42,110 bases of DNA. It comes from Candidatus Paceibacterota bacterium (lineage in GTDB: Bacteria > Patescibacteriota > Minisyncoccia > Minisyncoccales > GWA2-38-27). The notes beneath the pieces were generated by a model. It was not told where the DNA came from. It saw only the letters and a program-made list of their open reading frames with translations, and made no database searches. The translations under genes were made by a program, and so were the position numbers. The stretch spans positions 1 through 42,110 of the forward strand of contig JAQVFW010000005.1 in NCBI GenBank assembly GCA_028697015.1. Direction: 5' to 3'. Below, piece after piece: positions 16,519 to 24,996 of this stretch. Numbering within the stretch: the stretch's first letter is position 1; each line of letters starts with the position of its first letter.

Positions 16519-16962
16519 ATGTCTAAAATTAAAATAGTTTATGGAACTTGCGGGGGAAATACGGAGTTGGTTTGCTTGAAAGTGGCTGAAATTTTATCAA
16601 AGAAACACGATGTAGAATTAAAAAAGGCAAAACTTACTGAACCTGAAAAAATAGGGCAGTATGATTTATTAATACTGGCAAGCCCGACTTACGGACATGG
16701 GCAATTGGAGGAATATTTCAGAATTTTTCTTAAAAAATTAACAGGAGAAAACTTAAAAGGAAAAAACACCGCTGCTATAGGACTGGGAGATTTAAAATAT
16801 GACAATGATTACCATTTGGAATCTGGAAAAATAATAATGGATTTTTTTAAAAAAAAGGAGGCGAATATAATTTGCAGCCCTTTGCTAGTTTCAAAATCGC
16901 CTTTACCTTTTTTAGATAAGCATGTTTCAGATTGGGCAGAAAAATTATCAAATTTAATATGA
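16519..16962 (+). CDS. Flavodoxin-like protein
   Basis: The 147-residue protein has the flavodoxin fold pattern. Beta1 and a phosphate-binding loop read KIVYGTCGGNTELV (5-18), where the TCGGNT replaces the usual T/SGNT. These are followed by LLILASPTYGHGQ (about 51-63) and TAAIGLGDLKYDND (about 85-98). Flavodoxins carry one or two electrons at low potential. The gene overlaps the next one, an oxidoreductase alpha subunit, by ATGA at 16959-16962, which makes it the likely electron partner in place of ferredoxin. Confidence 0.85.
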   Translation: MSKIKIVYGTCGGNTELVCLKVAEILSKKHDVELKKAKLTEPEKIGQYDLLILASPTYGHGQLEEYFRIFLKKLTGENLKGKNTAAIGLGDLKYDNDYHLESGKIIMDFFKKKEANIICSPLLVSKSPLPFLDKHVSDWAEKLSNLI

Positions 16963-18701
16963 ATAGATTACGCATAAAAGTGGCAGGTCAAAGCGGTTCG
17001 GGTCTTCTTAGTGTTGGTGAAATCTTAATAAACTCTTTCAAGGAACTTGGATATAATGTGGTTGCAGATAGAGAATATCCATCCCTTATCAAAGGAGGCT
17101 ATTCTTGTTTTTCAATAAACGTAAGCGATAAAGAAATTAAAGGGCTTTCAAACAAAGCGGATATTATGCTTTCTATAGATAAAGAAAGCATGGAGGCCTA
17201 TTTTGACACCCTTGAAAAAGGAGGGATACTTGTTCATGGATACGAAAGATTATTTGGAATAAAGGATTTGATTGAAAAGGCAAAAAAGAGGGATATAAAA
17301 GTTGTTCATCAAATGGTAAGAAGCATTGCTAAAGAAAAGGGAGCAAGCATACTGATGACCAATGTTATTTTAACCGGAATATTTTGGAAAACATTGGGAT
17401 TGGATTATAACGTCTTGAAAAAATCAGTTGAAAATAAATTTAAAAGCAAGCCGGAACTTTTAGAAATTAATTTGCGCTGTTTAAGAGCCGGTTATGAATC
17501 TGTAGATAAAATAATAAGTATTGAAGATTTTAAAATAAAGTTATTAAAAAATAAAGAAAAAAAGATTGTCATAAACGGAAACAAAGCCCTGGCTCTTGGA
17601 GCAGTTCATGCCGGATGCAGATTTTACATTGCTTATCCGATGAGCCCTTCAAGCAGTATTTTAACCTATTTTTCCGAAATGTCCGAAAAAACAGGAGTAA
17701 TGGTAAAACAGGGAGAAGATGAAATTACTGTCGCAAATATGGCTCTTGGAGCGATGTTTATGGGAACAAGAGCTCTTTTTGCAACTTCAGGAGGAGGATA
17801 CGATCTTATGACCGAAACCGTTTCCTTGGCCGGAATGATAGAAAACCCTCTTGTGGGAATAATAGCCCAAAGGCCTGGGCCAGCAACAGGTCTTCCTACA
17901 TGGACATTGCAGGCGGATTTAAACTTGGCAATATATTCTTCTCACGGGGAATTTCCAAAAGTCGTAATATCAATAAGCGATCCAGAAGATGCTTTTGATC
18001 TAATACAGCACGCTTTTAATATTTCGGAAAAGTACCAGATTGTCGTTCTTGTTTTGACGGAAAAAAACATTTGTGAGAGCGAAATGACAATATCTCCTTT
18101 TAAACAGGGGAAAATCTCAATTGAAAGAGGGCTTGTTAAAGAAGGAGATCTTCAAAACTTGAAAAATATTGACAGGTTTAGAATAACAAAAAACGGCTTA
18201 TCCAAAAGGTGGATTCCGGGATCAACTGACAAGGCCTATTATTTTGCAAACGGAGACGAGCATGATGAGGACGGCTCTTTGACTGAAGACGGAGAAAAGT
18301 GTGCCTCTATGTATGAAAAGCGAATGAGAAAGATGGATTTAGTTTCAAAGGCATTACCGGAGCCGGAAATTTACGGAGTAAAAAAGGGAGCGGATATTTC
18401 TTTTGTCGGTTGGGGAAGCAGTAAAAATATAATGAGAGATGTCATTGCGATTTACAAGAATAAAGGAATAAAAGTGAATTATCTTCATTTTTCTTATCTT
18501 TTTCCTTTAAAGACAAAAGTTTTGGAAAGATTTTTTAACGAAAATTCATCAGTTAATTTAATAGAAGGAAATTACCAAGGGCAATTGGGAAAAATGATAG
18601 AAGCAGAAGTAAAAAAGAAATTTGCAGGCAAGCTTTTAAAATACAATGGAAGGCCTTTTTTCCTTGAAGATTTGGAAAAATTCATAAATAAAAGAACATG
18701 A
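16959..18701 (+). CDS. korA: 2-oxoacid:acceptor oxidoreductase, gamma-alpha fusion subunit
   Basis: This subunit belongs to the CoA-dependent 2-oxoacid:ferredoxin (or flavodoxin) oxidoreductases, which convert a 2-oxoacid and CoA to acyl-CoA, CO2 and reduced carrier. From ATG 16959 it is 580 residues. A gamma domain (about 1-190) begins RIKVAGQSGSGLLSVGEIL. The alpha domain (from about 200) contains AYPMSPSSSILTYFSEM, VKQGEDEITVANMALGA, FATSGGGYDLMTETVSLAG and RPGPATGLPTWT. An in-frame ATG at 16932 would add nine residues inside the flavodoxin gene. I prefer 16959 because it makes an ATGA overlap and the gamma domain starts there. The substrate is uncertain; the KorA type (2-oxoglutarate) is the nearest match. 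Confidence 0.88.
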   Translation: MNRLRIKVAGQSGSGLLSVGEILINSFKELGYNVVADREYPSLIKGGYSCFSINVSDKEIKGLSNKADIMLSIDKESMEAYFDTLEKGGILVHGYERLFGIKDLIEKAKKRDIKVVHQMVRSIAKEKGASILMTNVILTGIFWKTLGLDYNVLKKSVENKFKSKPELLEINLRCLRAGYESVDKIISIEDFKIKLLKNKEKKIVINGNKALALGAVHAGCRFYIAYPMSPSSSILTYFSEMSEKTGVMVKQGEDEITVANMALGAMFMGTRALFATSGGGYDLMTETVSLAGMIENPLVGIIAQRPGPATGLPTWTLQADLNLAIYSSHGEFPKVVISISDPEDAFDLIQHAFNISEKYQIVVLVLTEKNICESEMTISPFKQGKISIERGLVKEGDLQNLKNIDRFRITKNGLSKRWIPGSTDKAYYFANGDEHDEDGSLTEDGEKCASMYEKRMRKMDLVSKALPEPEIYGVKKGADISFVGWGSSKNIMRDVIAIYKNKGIKVNYLHFSYLFPLKTKVLERFFNENSSVNLIEGNYQGQLGKMIEAEVKKKFAGKLLKYNGRPFFLEDLEKFINKRT

Positions 18702-19594
18702 GAGATAAAAAAGATCTTCATAAATTATCAAAATTAAGTGGCGATTACTTAAAGTACGAAACAAACAAGGTTTTAACTTGGTGCGGTAATTGCGGAAATT
18801 ACGGAATTCAAAATGCATTAAAAAGAGCGCTGGTTCTTGAGGGGTATAAAAAAGAAGATTTTTTAATGTGCTTTGATATTGGATGCAACGGGAATGGTTC
18901 TGATAAAATAGAAGGATATACTCTTCACGGCTTGCATGGAAGAGTTCTTCCTGTCGCATCTGGCTGCGCATTAGCTAATCCAAAAATGAAAGTAATAGCT
19001 TCGGCAGGGGACGGGGGCACATTTAGCGAAGGAATAAATCATCTTGTTTGTGCAATAAGAAACGATTATCCCGTCCTTTTTATCCATCACAATAATGAGA
19101 ATTACGGTCTTACCGTTGGACAGGCCTCGTCTTTAACAAGATGCGGAGCAATCATGAATGGTACTCCGAAAGAAGTTACGATAGACCCTATAAATTCTTT
19201 GGATTTTGTTTTATCTCTTAATCCTTCTTTTGTAGCAAGAAGCTTTTCCGGAGAAATAGGCCATATTACGGAGATGTTTCGTTTAGCCCTAAAACACAAA
19301 GGATTTGCTTATGTTGAAATTCTTCAAAGTTGTCCAACTTATAATAAAATGACTCCCGACATTTGGTATGCAAAAAGGATAAAAATGATAGAAGATAAAA
19401 AGGACTATGATAAAAGCGATATTTGGCAGGCAAGACGTATTGTTAGGGATATGGAAAATGAAATTTGGCTGGGACTTTTATATGAAAATAAAAAGAAAAG
19501 TAATTTTTTTGAAACTTATCCTTTTAGGAAAGGAGTTAAAACTGCTCTTGTTGAAGAAGTAAGGCATAAGGATATAAGCCAATTTATGCAATGA
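18698..19594 (+). CDS. korB: 2-oxoacid:acceptor oxidoreductase, beta (TPP-binding) subunit
   Basis: This is the thiamine diphosphate subunit that partners the preceding alpha/gamma chain. The 298-residue protein has TWCGNCGNYGI (27-37; Cys29 and Cys32, where many homologues have WCPGCG), then DIGCNGNGSDK. The TPP motif follows: AGDGGTFSEGINHL from about residue 104, with HHNNENYGLT about 25 residues on. It has no ferredoxin domain, which fits use of the co-encoded flavodoxin and of clusters bound by the Cys motifs. It overlaps the genes on both sides by 4 bases (ATGA), so the four-gene run is translationally coupled. Confidence 0.9.
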   Translation: MRDKKDLHKLSKLSGDYLKYETNKVLTWCGNCGNYGIQNALKRALVLEGYKKEDFLMCFDIGCNGNGSDKIEGYTLHGLHGRVLPVASGCALANPKMKVIASAGDGGTFSEGINHLVCAIRNDYPVLFIHHNNENYGLTVGQASSLTRCGAIMNGTPKEVTIDPINSLDFVLSLNPSFVARSFSGEIGHITEMFRLALKHKGFAYVEILQSCPTYNKMTPDIWYAKRIKMIEDKKDYDKSDIWQARRIVRDMENEIWLGLLYENKKKSNFFETYPFRKGVKTALVEEVRHKDISQFMQ

Positions 19595-20076
19595 ATAAAA
19601 TTGCGATTATATCAGACACTCATAATAATTATGCTATTGCCAAAAAAATTGTAGAAATCCTTAAAAGTGAAAAAATCAATTTTATTATCCATTGCGGAGA
19701 TATAGGGGAGCCGGACTATTTAAAAGAAGCATTTAAAGGATTTAAGGTAAGAGCCGTTTTGGGCAATATGGATGAAGGCTACGGTTCTATCAAAGAGTAT
19801 CAAAAACCGCCTGAAATTATAGTTTGTGAAAAGACAAAAGAAGAGGAAATAAACGGAAAGAAAATTGCTTTCAATCATTTTCCAAAAGAAGCGAAGGAAT
19901 TGGCGAAAACAGGAAAATACGATTTTGTTTTTTACGGGCATACCCATAAGCCGTGGGAAGAGAAAGTTGGAAGCTGCATTCTTTTAAATCCGGGAAACGC
20001 GACAGGAACTTTTTACAAAGCCACCTTTGCTATTTACGATTTTAAAAGCGGTCTTTTCACTTTAAAAATACTTTAA
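19591..20076 (+). CDS. YfcE/MJ0936-type metallophosphoesterase
   Basis: The 161-residue protein carries all metal ligands of the small calcineurin-like phosphodiesterases: Asp9 and His11 (SDTHNN), Asp37 (HCGDIGE), Asn59 (LGNMDE), His96 (FNHFP), and His117 and His119 (YGHTHKP). It should hydrolyse phosphodiesters with Mn or Ni; the natural substrate is unknown. The ATGA overlap with the oxidoreductase beta subunit puts it in the same transcript, though no functional link is known to me. Confidence 0.88.
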   Translation: MNKIAIISDTHNNYAIAKKIVEILKSEKINFIIHCGDIGEPDYLKEAFKGFKVRAVLGNMDEGYGSIKEYQKPPEIIVCEKTKEEEINGKKIAFNHFPKEAKELAKTGKYDFVFYGHTHKPWEEKVGSCILLNPGNATGTFYKATFAIYDFKSGLFTLKIL

Positions 20077-20152
20077 TTTTTGTTTTTAAAATTTTCAAAC
20101 TCTTTTCAAGGGATTTTTTTTATGCTATGGTGTAGTACAATAAAAGAAAGGA

Positions 20153-21547
20153 ATGACAAAAAAAAGAATAAAATCAATATTAGGACTGATTCTGCTTTTC
20201 GGCCTTTTGGCAGGGATAATAGCTTACCCTTCTCCGGTAAATAAGGGAATTTCTTTTTTAAATGAAAAAACGGGGCTTGACCTTCCTTCTTTTTGGAATA
20301 TTTCTTTTAAGCTGGGGCTTGACCTTCAGGGAGGAACGCATCTGGTTTACGAAGCTGATACCTCTGGAATTTCTTCAGAAGAGAAAAACTCGATTATGCA
20401 GGGCTTGCGGGATATTATAGAAAGAAGGGTTAATCTTTTTGGAGTCCAGGAGCCGGTAGTCCAAGTTCAGGAAAGCGGAGAACATACGCGCCTCATTGTA
20501 GAGCTTGCCGGAATAAAAGATCCTTCAGAGGCGATAAGAATGATAGGGGAGACGCCTTTTTTGGAATTTAGAGAAGAAAGAGAAGAAGAAGATAGGGAAA
20601 AAATTCTTGATGCAATGGAAAGATTTGAACAAAAAGAAGACAAAGATCTTCTTCAGTTTGAAGATTGGGCTCTTCTTTTTGAAGATCCTTATTTTCAGCC
20701 GACCTTGCTTACGGGAAAATATTTAAAGAAAGCTGACCTTGATTTTGATCAAGTGACCTATAGGCCTATTGTTGGGCTTCAATTTAACGATGAAGGAAAA
20801 GATCTTTTTAAAGAAATAACTTCAAATAATATAGGCAAGCAAGTGGCCATATATATAGACAATGTTCTTCTTTCGGCTCCTGTCGTTCAAGAAACAATTT
20901 CAGAAGGGAGGGCCCAAATTACGGGCGATTTTACGATTGAATGGGCAAGAGAACTTGTAAGAGGACTAAATGCAGGAGCGCTGCCTGTTCCAATCATTCT
21001 TATTTCCCAGCAATCTGTCGGTCCGACTCTCGGAGCTATATCTTTAAATCAAAGCTTGTATGCGGCGGTTTACGGATTTTTGGCAATTATTGTTTTTATG
21101 ATTATTTTTTACAGATTTTCAGGGCTTTTAGCTTCTTTTGCCCTTTTGATTTATATTGCAGTTTTTCTTTCTATTGTAAAAATTATCCCAATAACCTTGA
21201 CTTTAGCGGGAATTGGAGGATTGATTTTATCAATTGGAATGGCCGTTGATGCAAATATTTTAATATTTTCAAGAACCAAAGAAGAATTAAAAGGAGGAGA
21301 AAATCTTGATAGCGCTCTTGAACAAGGATTCAAAAGAAGCTGGCCGTCGGTTAGGGATGGAAATATTACTACCTTCATAGTAGCTATGATTTTATTTTTC
21401 TTTGGCACCAGCTTTATAAAAGGATTCGCCCTTACTCTTTCTGTTGGAATACTGCTTAGCATGGTTTCTGCTTTTTTTGTTACAAAAAATTTAATGCTTT
21501 TTTTCTCTTTTACAAGTTTGAAAAAATGGAAAAGAATTTGGCTTTAA
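20153..21547 (+). CDS. secD: Protein translocase subunit SecD
   Basis: SecD works with SecF at the membrane to pull exported proteins out using the proton gradient. The 464-residue protein has a first membrane helix (about 6-26) and the conserved FKLGLDLQGGTHLVYE motif (about 51-66). A periplasmic-type domain contains EPVVQVQESGEHTRLIVEL and LLTGKYLKKA. A C-terminal block of five helices starts near LSQSLYAAVYGF and includes GIGGLILSIGMAVDANILIF. The AGGA preceding the ATG is directly adjacent to it, which is closer than a normal Shine-Dalgarno. secF starts 2 bases after its stop. Confidence 0.96.
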   Translation: MTKKRIKSILGLILLFGLLAGIIAYPSPVNKGISFLNEKTGLDLPSFWNISFKLGLDLQGGTHLVYEADTSGISSEEKNSIMQGLRDIIERRVNLFGVQEPVVQVQESGEHTRLIVELAGIKDPSEAIRMIGETPFLEFREEREEEDREKILDAMERFEQKEDKDLLQFEDWALLFEDPYFQPTLLTGKYLKKADLDFDQVTYRPIVGLQFNDEGKDLFKEITSNNIGKQVAIYIDNVLLSAPVVQETISEGRAQITGDFTIEWARELVRGLNAGALPVPIILISQQSVGPTLGAISLNQSLYAAVYGFLAIIVFMIIFYRFSGLLASFALLIYIAVFLSIVKIIPITLTLAGIGGLILSIGMAVDANILIFSRTKEELKGGENLDSALEQGFKRSWPSVRDGNITTFIVAMILFFFGTSFIKGFALTLSVGILLSMVSAFFVTKNLMLFFSFTSLKKWKRIWL

Positions 21548-21548
21548 T

Positions 21549-22439
21549 ATGATAATAAAATACCGCGCAATTTACATTCTTTTTTCTTCAATTGCCATAA
21601 TAGCAAGCGTTGTTATTCTTTTTATTTTTGGAATAAAGCCGGGAATTGATTTTACGGGGGGAAGCATTCTTGAGGTTGAATATAAAGAAGAAAGGCCAGC
21701 AAATGCTCAAATTTCTGAAAAATTAAAAGAGCTTAATCTTGGCAATACCGTAATTCAAATGGCGGGAGAAAAAGAGGTCCTGATTAGAATGGGAGATATT
21801 AATGAAGAAACGCACCAGGAGATATTATCTCTTTTAAGAGAAGAATCTGAAGTTGAAGAAAAAAGATTTGAATCAATAGGGCCTGTTATAGGAAAAGAGC
21901 TTAAGGATAAGACCAAAATTGTTGTTATCTTATCCTTACTATCGATGATTGCATATATTGCTATAGCTTTTAATAAAATTAAAAAACCAATCAGTTCATG
22001 GATTTACGGGATTATCAGCGTTTTTGCTCTTTTCCATGATTCTCTTATTCCTCTTGCTGTTTTTTCTGTTCTTGGATATCTATATGGCGTTGAAATTTCA
22101 ATACCGGTTATAACGGCATTTTTGGCCGTGTTGGGATATTCTATAAACAACACGGTTGTAGTTTTTGACAGAGTAAGAGAGAATTTAATAAGGCAAAAAG
22201 GAACTTTTGAAGAAGTTGTCACAGAGAGCATAAAACAGACCTTTGTAAGACAGATAAATACGTCTCTTACAACTCTGTTTGTGGCATTTTCAATTTTCTT
22301 TTTTGGAGGAGAAACATTGAAGTATTTTTCATTGGTTTTGATACTTGGAATTTTCGCCGGGACATATTCTTCAATATTTTTAGTTGGCCCTCTTCTTGTC
22401 TTCTGGAAGGGATTGACATTGCGCTCCAAAAATGTTTAA
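21549..22439 (+). CDS. secF: Protein translocase subunit SecF
   Basis: SecF is the partner of SecD. The 296-residue protein has a first helix (about 5-27), then GIKPGIDFTGGSILEV (about 29-44), a small outer domain, and five C-terminal helices. These carry ITAFLAVLGYSINNTVVVFDRVREN (in two parts, about 197-221) and RQINTSLTTLFVA. The size is normal for a separate SecF. It lies one base after the secD stop codon, so the pair is one operon. No yajC is present nearby. Confidence 0.96.
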   Translation: MIIKYRAIYILFSSIAIIASVVILFIFGIKPGIDFTGGSILEVEYKEERPANAQISEKLKELNLGNTVIQMAGEKEVLIRMGDINEETHQEILSLLREESEVEEKRFESIGPVIGKELKDKTKIVVILSLLSMIAYIAIAFNKIKKPISSWIYGIISVFALFHDSLIPLAVFSVLGYLYGVEISIPVITAFLAVLGYSINNTVVVFDRVRENLIRQKGTFEEVVTESIKQTFVRQINTSLTTLFVAFSIFFFGGETLKYFSLVLILGIFAGTYSSIFLVGPLLVFWKGLTLRSKNV

Positions 22440-22498
22440 ATTATATATTAGGTTCGTTTTATCTAGCAGGTTTATGTCAGCTTAATTAAGGATAAATA

Positions 22499-23497
22499 AT
22501 GGATTATTCAAAAAGAGTTTCAATCATTCTTAAAAAGATACCGTCCCGGGGCAAAGAAGTAATAGGGCGGAGATTTGGGCTTTCTAAAAACGGCAGAAGA
22601 GAGACCCTTGAAGCGATTGGAGAGAGTTATAATATTACAAGAGAAAGAGTAAGACAGATAGAAAGAGAAGGAATTTCTTTGGTTAAAAAACAGGAGATAG
22701 GAGATATTTTCAGCCAATTTGAAAAAGCTATTACTACTTTTGGAGGAATTAAAAAAGAAGACCTCCTTATTTCTTTTTTGGGAAAAGGGGGATTTTATAA
22801 CGAAATATTTTTCTTTTTGTCGCTCAATGATAATTTAAAGAGAAATTTGGAAAATAAATTTTCCTATTCTTTTTGGTCTGTAAAAAAAACGGAATCTGAA
22901 AATCATTTGAAGTTTATAAACAAGGCCATTGAGTATCTCAAAAAAACGAAAGAGCCTCTTTTTATAGAAGAGCTTTATAACAATTTGAATATTAAAAATA
23001 TAACTCTTCCGGTTTTTCAGTCATATATCGAAGTATCAAAGCAGATACAAAAAAACCACAAAGGAAAAATAGGGTTAAAGGACTGGGTGGAAATTAATCC
23101 TCGGGGAATAAAAGACAAGGCCTATTTGGTTTTGAAAGAAGCCGAAAAACCGCTTCATTTTAGTGAAGTTGCCACTCTTATTAAAAATTCTTCTTTCTTT
23201 TCTTCTCCAAGCATCCATACGGCAACGGTGCATAACGAGCTTATTAAAAATGAAAAATTTGTTCTCGTGGGCAGGGGACTTTACGCCCTTAAAGAATGGG
23301 GATATGAGCCGGGAGTTGTAAAAGAAATTATTACAAAAGTTTTAAATGTTGCAAAAAGCCCCTTAAGCAAAGAAGAAATTTTAGAGGAAGTTCTCAAAAA
23401 AAGAATGGTTAAAAGGCATACGGTTCTTTTGAATCTTCAGGATAAAAACAGATTCCAGAAAGACAATCAGGGAAGATATATAATAAAAGAAGCATAG
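22499..23497 (+). CDS. Sigma-70 region 4-like HTH protein with HARE-HTH domain
   Basis: The 332-residue protein opens with a region resembling sigma factor region 4: IPSRGKEVIGRRFGLS (about 14-29), then ESYNITRERVRQIEREG (about 42-58), the helix-turn-helix that contacts -35 boxes. No regions 2 or 3 are present, so it is not a complete sigma factor. The C-terminal part contains a HARE-HTH-type winged helix (about 205-265, AEKPLHFSEVATLIKN through GRGLYALKEWGY). A second related winged segment follows (to 332). HARE-HTH domains occur in RNA polymerase delta subunits and chromatin proteins. A transcription-associated DNA-binding role is likely but inferred. Confidence 0.75.
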   Translation: MDYSKRVSIILKKIPSRGKEVIGRRFGLSKNGRRETLEAIGESYNITRERVRQIEREGISLVKKQEIGDIFSQFEKAITTFGGIKKEDLLISFLGKGGFYNEIFFFLSLNDNLKRNLENKFSYSFWSVKKTESENHLKFINKAIEYLKKTKEPLFIEELYNNLNIKNITLPVFQSYIEVSKQIQKNHKGKIGLKDWVEINPRGIKDKAYLVLKEAEKPLHFSEVATLIKNSSFFSSPSIHTATVHNELIKNEKFVLVGRGLYALKEWGYEPGVVKEIITKVLNVAKSPLSKEEILEEVLKKRMVKRHTVLLNLQDKNRFQKDNQGRYIIKEA

Positions 23498-23539
23498 AGA
23501 TTCGTATTTTATTTTTAGAACGTTAATTGTTTTTACGTA

Positions 23540-24919
23540 ATGGTTGAACAATATTTGGAATTTTTAAATAATCTTGCTCCCTGGCTTATTCCTGGCGCTA
23601 AAGCGGTTTTTTCCCATAAAATAACAATTGGAGTTTGGAGTTTTATCAAATCATGGTGGTGGATACCACTTCCTTATTTTCTATGGAAGTGGTTTCTCTT
23701 TTTTTGGGGATGGTGGAGAACTTTGCATATATGGGTTCCCGGGCAAAAGCCGATTGTTTTGGATATAAAGATTCCGGCTTCCGGCGTAAAGCCGATAAGG
23801 GCGATGGAAATTGTCATGTCAGAGCTCTATCAGGCAATTTACAGGCCTCCGGATACTTGGGAAAAATGGATAGAGGGGCAGACCCAGCTTTCTTATTCTT
23901 TTGAAGTTGTTTCAATCGAGGGAGAGATTCACTTTATAATAAGATTAAGGGGAAGACAGATGAGAAATGCAATAGAATCGGTGATTTTTTCCCAATATCC
24001 CGATGCTGAAATTGCCGAAATTGACGACTATGTAAAAAATATACCTTCGGATATTCCCAACAACGAATGGGATCTTTGGGGTTCAAATTATGTTTTGGCA
24101 AGGCCAAGCCCTTATCCGATAAGGACATATGATTTTTTTGAAACGGAAAAAGAGCCCACTGAAGAAAAAATAATAGACCCGATGTCTTCTTTGCTTGAAG
24201 CGATGGCAAAAATCGGCAAAGGAGAACAGCTGTGGTTGCAAATAATTGCAAAGCCGATAAGCGAAAGAGATTTTCCAAATATGAAGTACTGGTCCGAGAT
24301 TAAAGAAATAAAAGAAGAATTATCCAGAAGGAAAAAGATTACTCCTCCTTCCCGTCCGATAATTTTGGAAGTTATCGATTTTCTTCTTACGGGAAAAATG
24401 CCGGGAGTTAAAAAAGAAGAAGAAAAAGAAATTGTTCCTCCTGAAATGAAGCTTACTCCGGGTGAAAGAGACATTCTTGCCGCTGTTGAAAAAAAAGAAT
24501 CAAAGCTTTCTTTTAAAACAGTTATTCGTTTTATTTATCTTGGAAAAAAGGATTTTTTCTTCAAACCGCATGGAAGAATAATTTTCAGCTATTTTGCTTC
24601 TTTTTCTTCTCCTACGGGAAATTCTCTTGTTCCCAAGGGCCAGCCGATAATGACTAAAATAAAAAAGAGCTGGTTTTTGCCTATTAATCTTTTTGCAAAA
24701 AGAAGGCTTTATTTAAGAAAAAGAAAGCTTTTCCGCTTTTATAAATGGAGAGAAGACCCTTTTTATCCGAGAGCGACCGAAGAGGGGACTTTTGTTCTCA
24801 GTACGGAAGAACTTGCTACGATATTCCACTTTCCGGCGAAAGGAACAACTCTTGCTCCTCTTGTTCCTAAAACGGATATGAAAAAAGGCGAAGCTCCTTC
24901 TTCTCTTCCATGGGAATAA
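23540..24919 (+). CDS. Conserved membrane protein next to the VirD4-like ATPase (unknown function)
   Basis: The 459-residue protein has a Trp-rich hydrophobic region (about 30-60, GVWSFIKSWWWIPLPYFLWK onward) forming one long or two short membrane segments. A large soluble domain follows with no motif I recognise. The stretch QLSYSFEVVSIEGEIHFIIRL (shortened here) and the later EIAEIDDYVKNIP look like alternating beta and alpha elements, and a Pro-rich C-terminus ends the chain. Proteins of this kind sit beside HerA/VirD4-like ATPases in many CPR genomes, which suggests a membrane partner for that ATPase. That link is inferred from position only. Confidence 0.6.
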   Translation: MVEQYLEFLNNLAPWLIPGAKAVFSHKITIGVWSFIKSWWWIPLPYFLWKWFLFFWGWWRTLHIWVPGQKPIVLDIKIPASGVKPIRAMEIVMSELYQAIYRPPDTWEKWIEGQTQLSYSFEVVSIEGEIHFIIRLRGRQMRNAIESVIFSQYPDAEIAEIDDYVKNIPSDIPNNEWDLWGSNYVLARPSPYPIRTYDFFETEKEPTEEKIIDPMSSLLEAMAKIGKGEQLWLQIIAKPISERDFPNMKYWSEIKEIKEELSRRKKITPPSRPIILEVIDFLLTGKMPGVKKEEEKEIVPPEMKLTPGERDILAAVEKKESKLSFKTVIRFIYLGKKDFFFKPHGRIIFSYFASFSSPTGNSLVPKGQPIMTKIKKSWFLPINLFAKRRLYLRKRKLFRFYKWREDPFYPRATEEGTFVLSTEELATIFHFPAKGTTLAPLVPKTDMKKGEAPSSLPWE

Positions 24920-24936
24920 AAAATGCCTTTCTGTCT

Positions 24937-24965
24937 TTGCAATTTGTCCTTAGCCCTGATATAAT
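24937..24965 (+). promoter_or_regulatory. Promoter of the VirD4-like ATPase gene
   Basis: TTGCAA (24937-24942) and a perfect TATAAT (24960-24965) are spaced by 17 bases. The predicted start at about 24972 gives a leader of about 25 bases. Confidence 0.6.
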
Positions 24966-24996
24966 AATGGTGGTTTTTAATTTTTAATCAAAAAGG

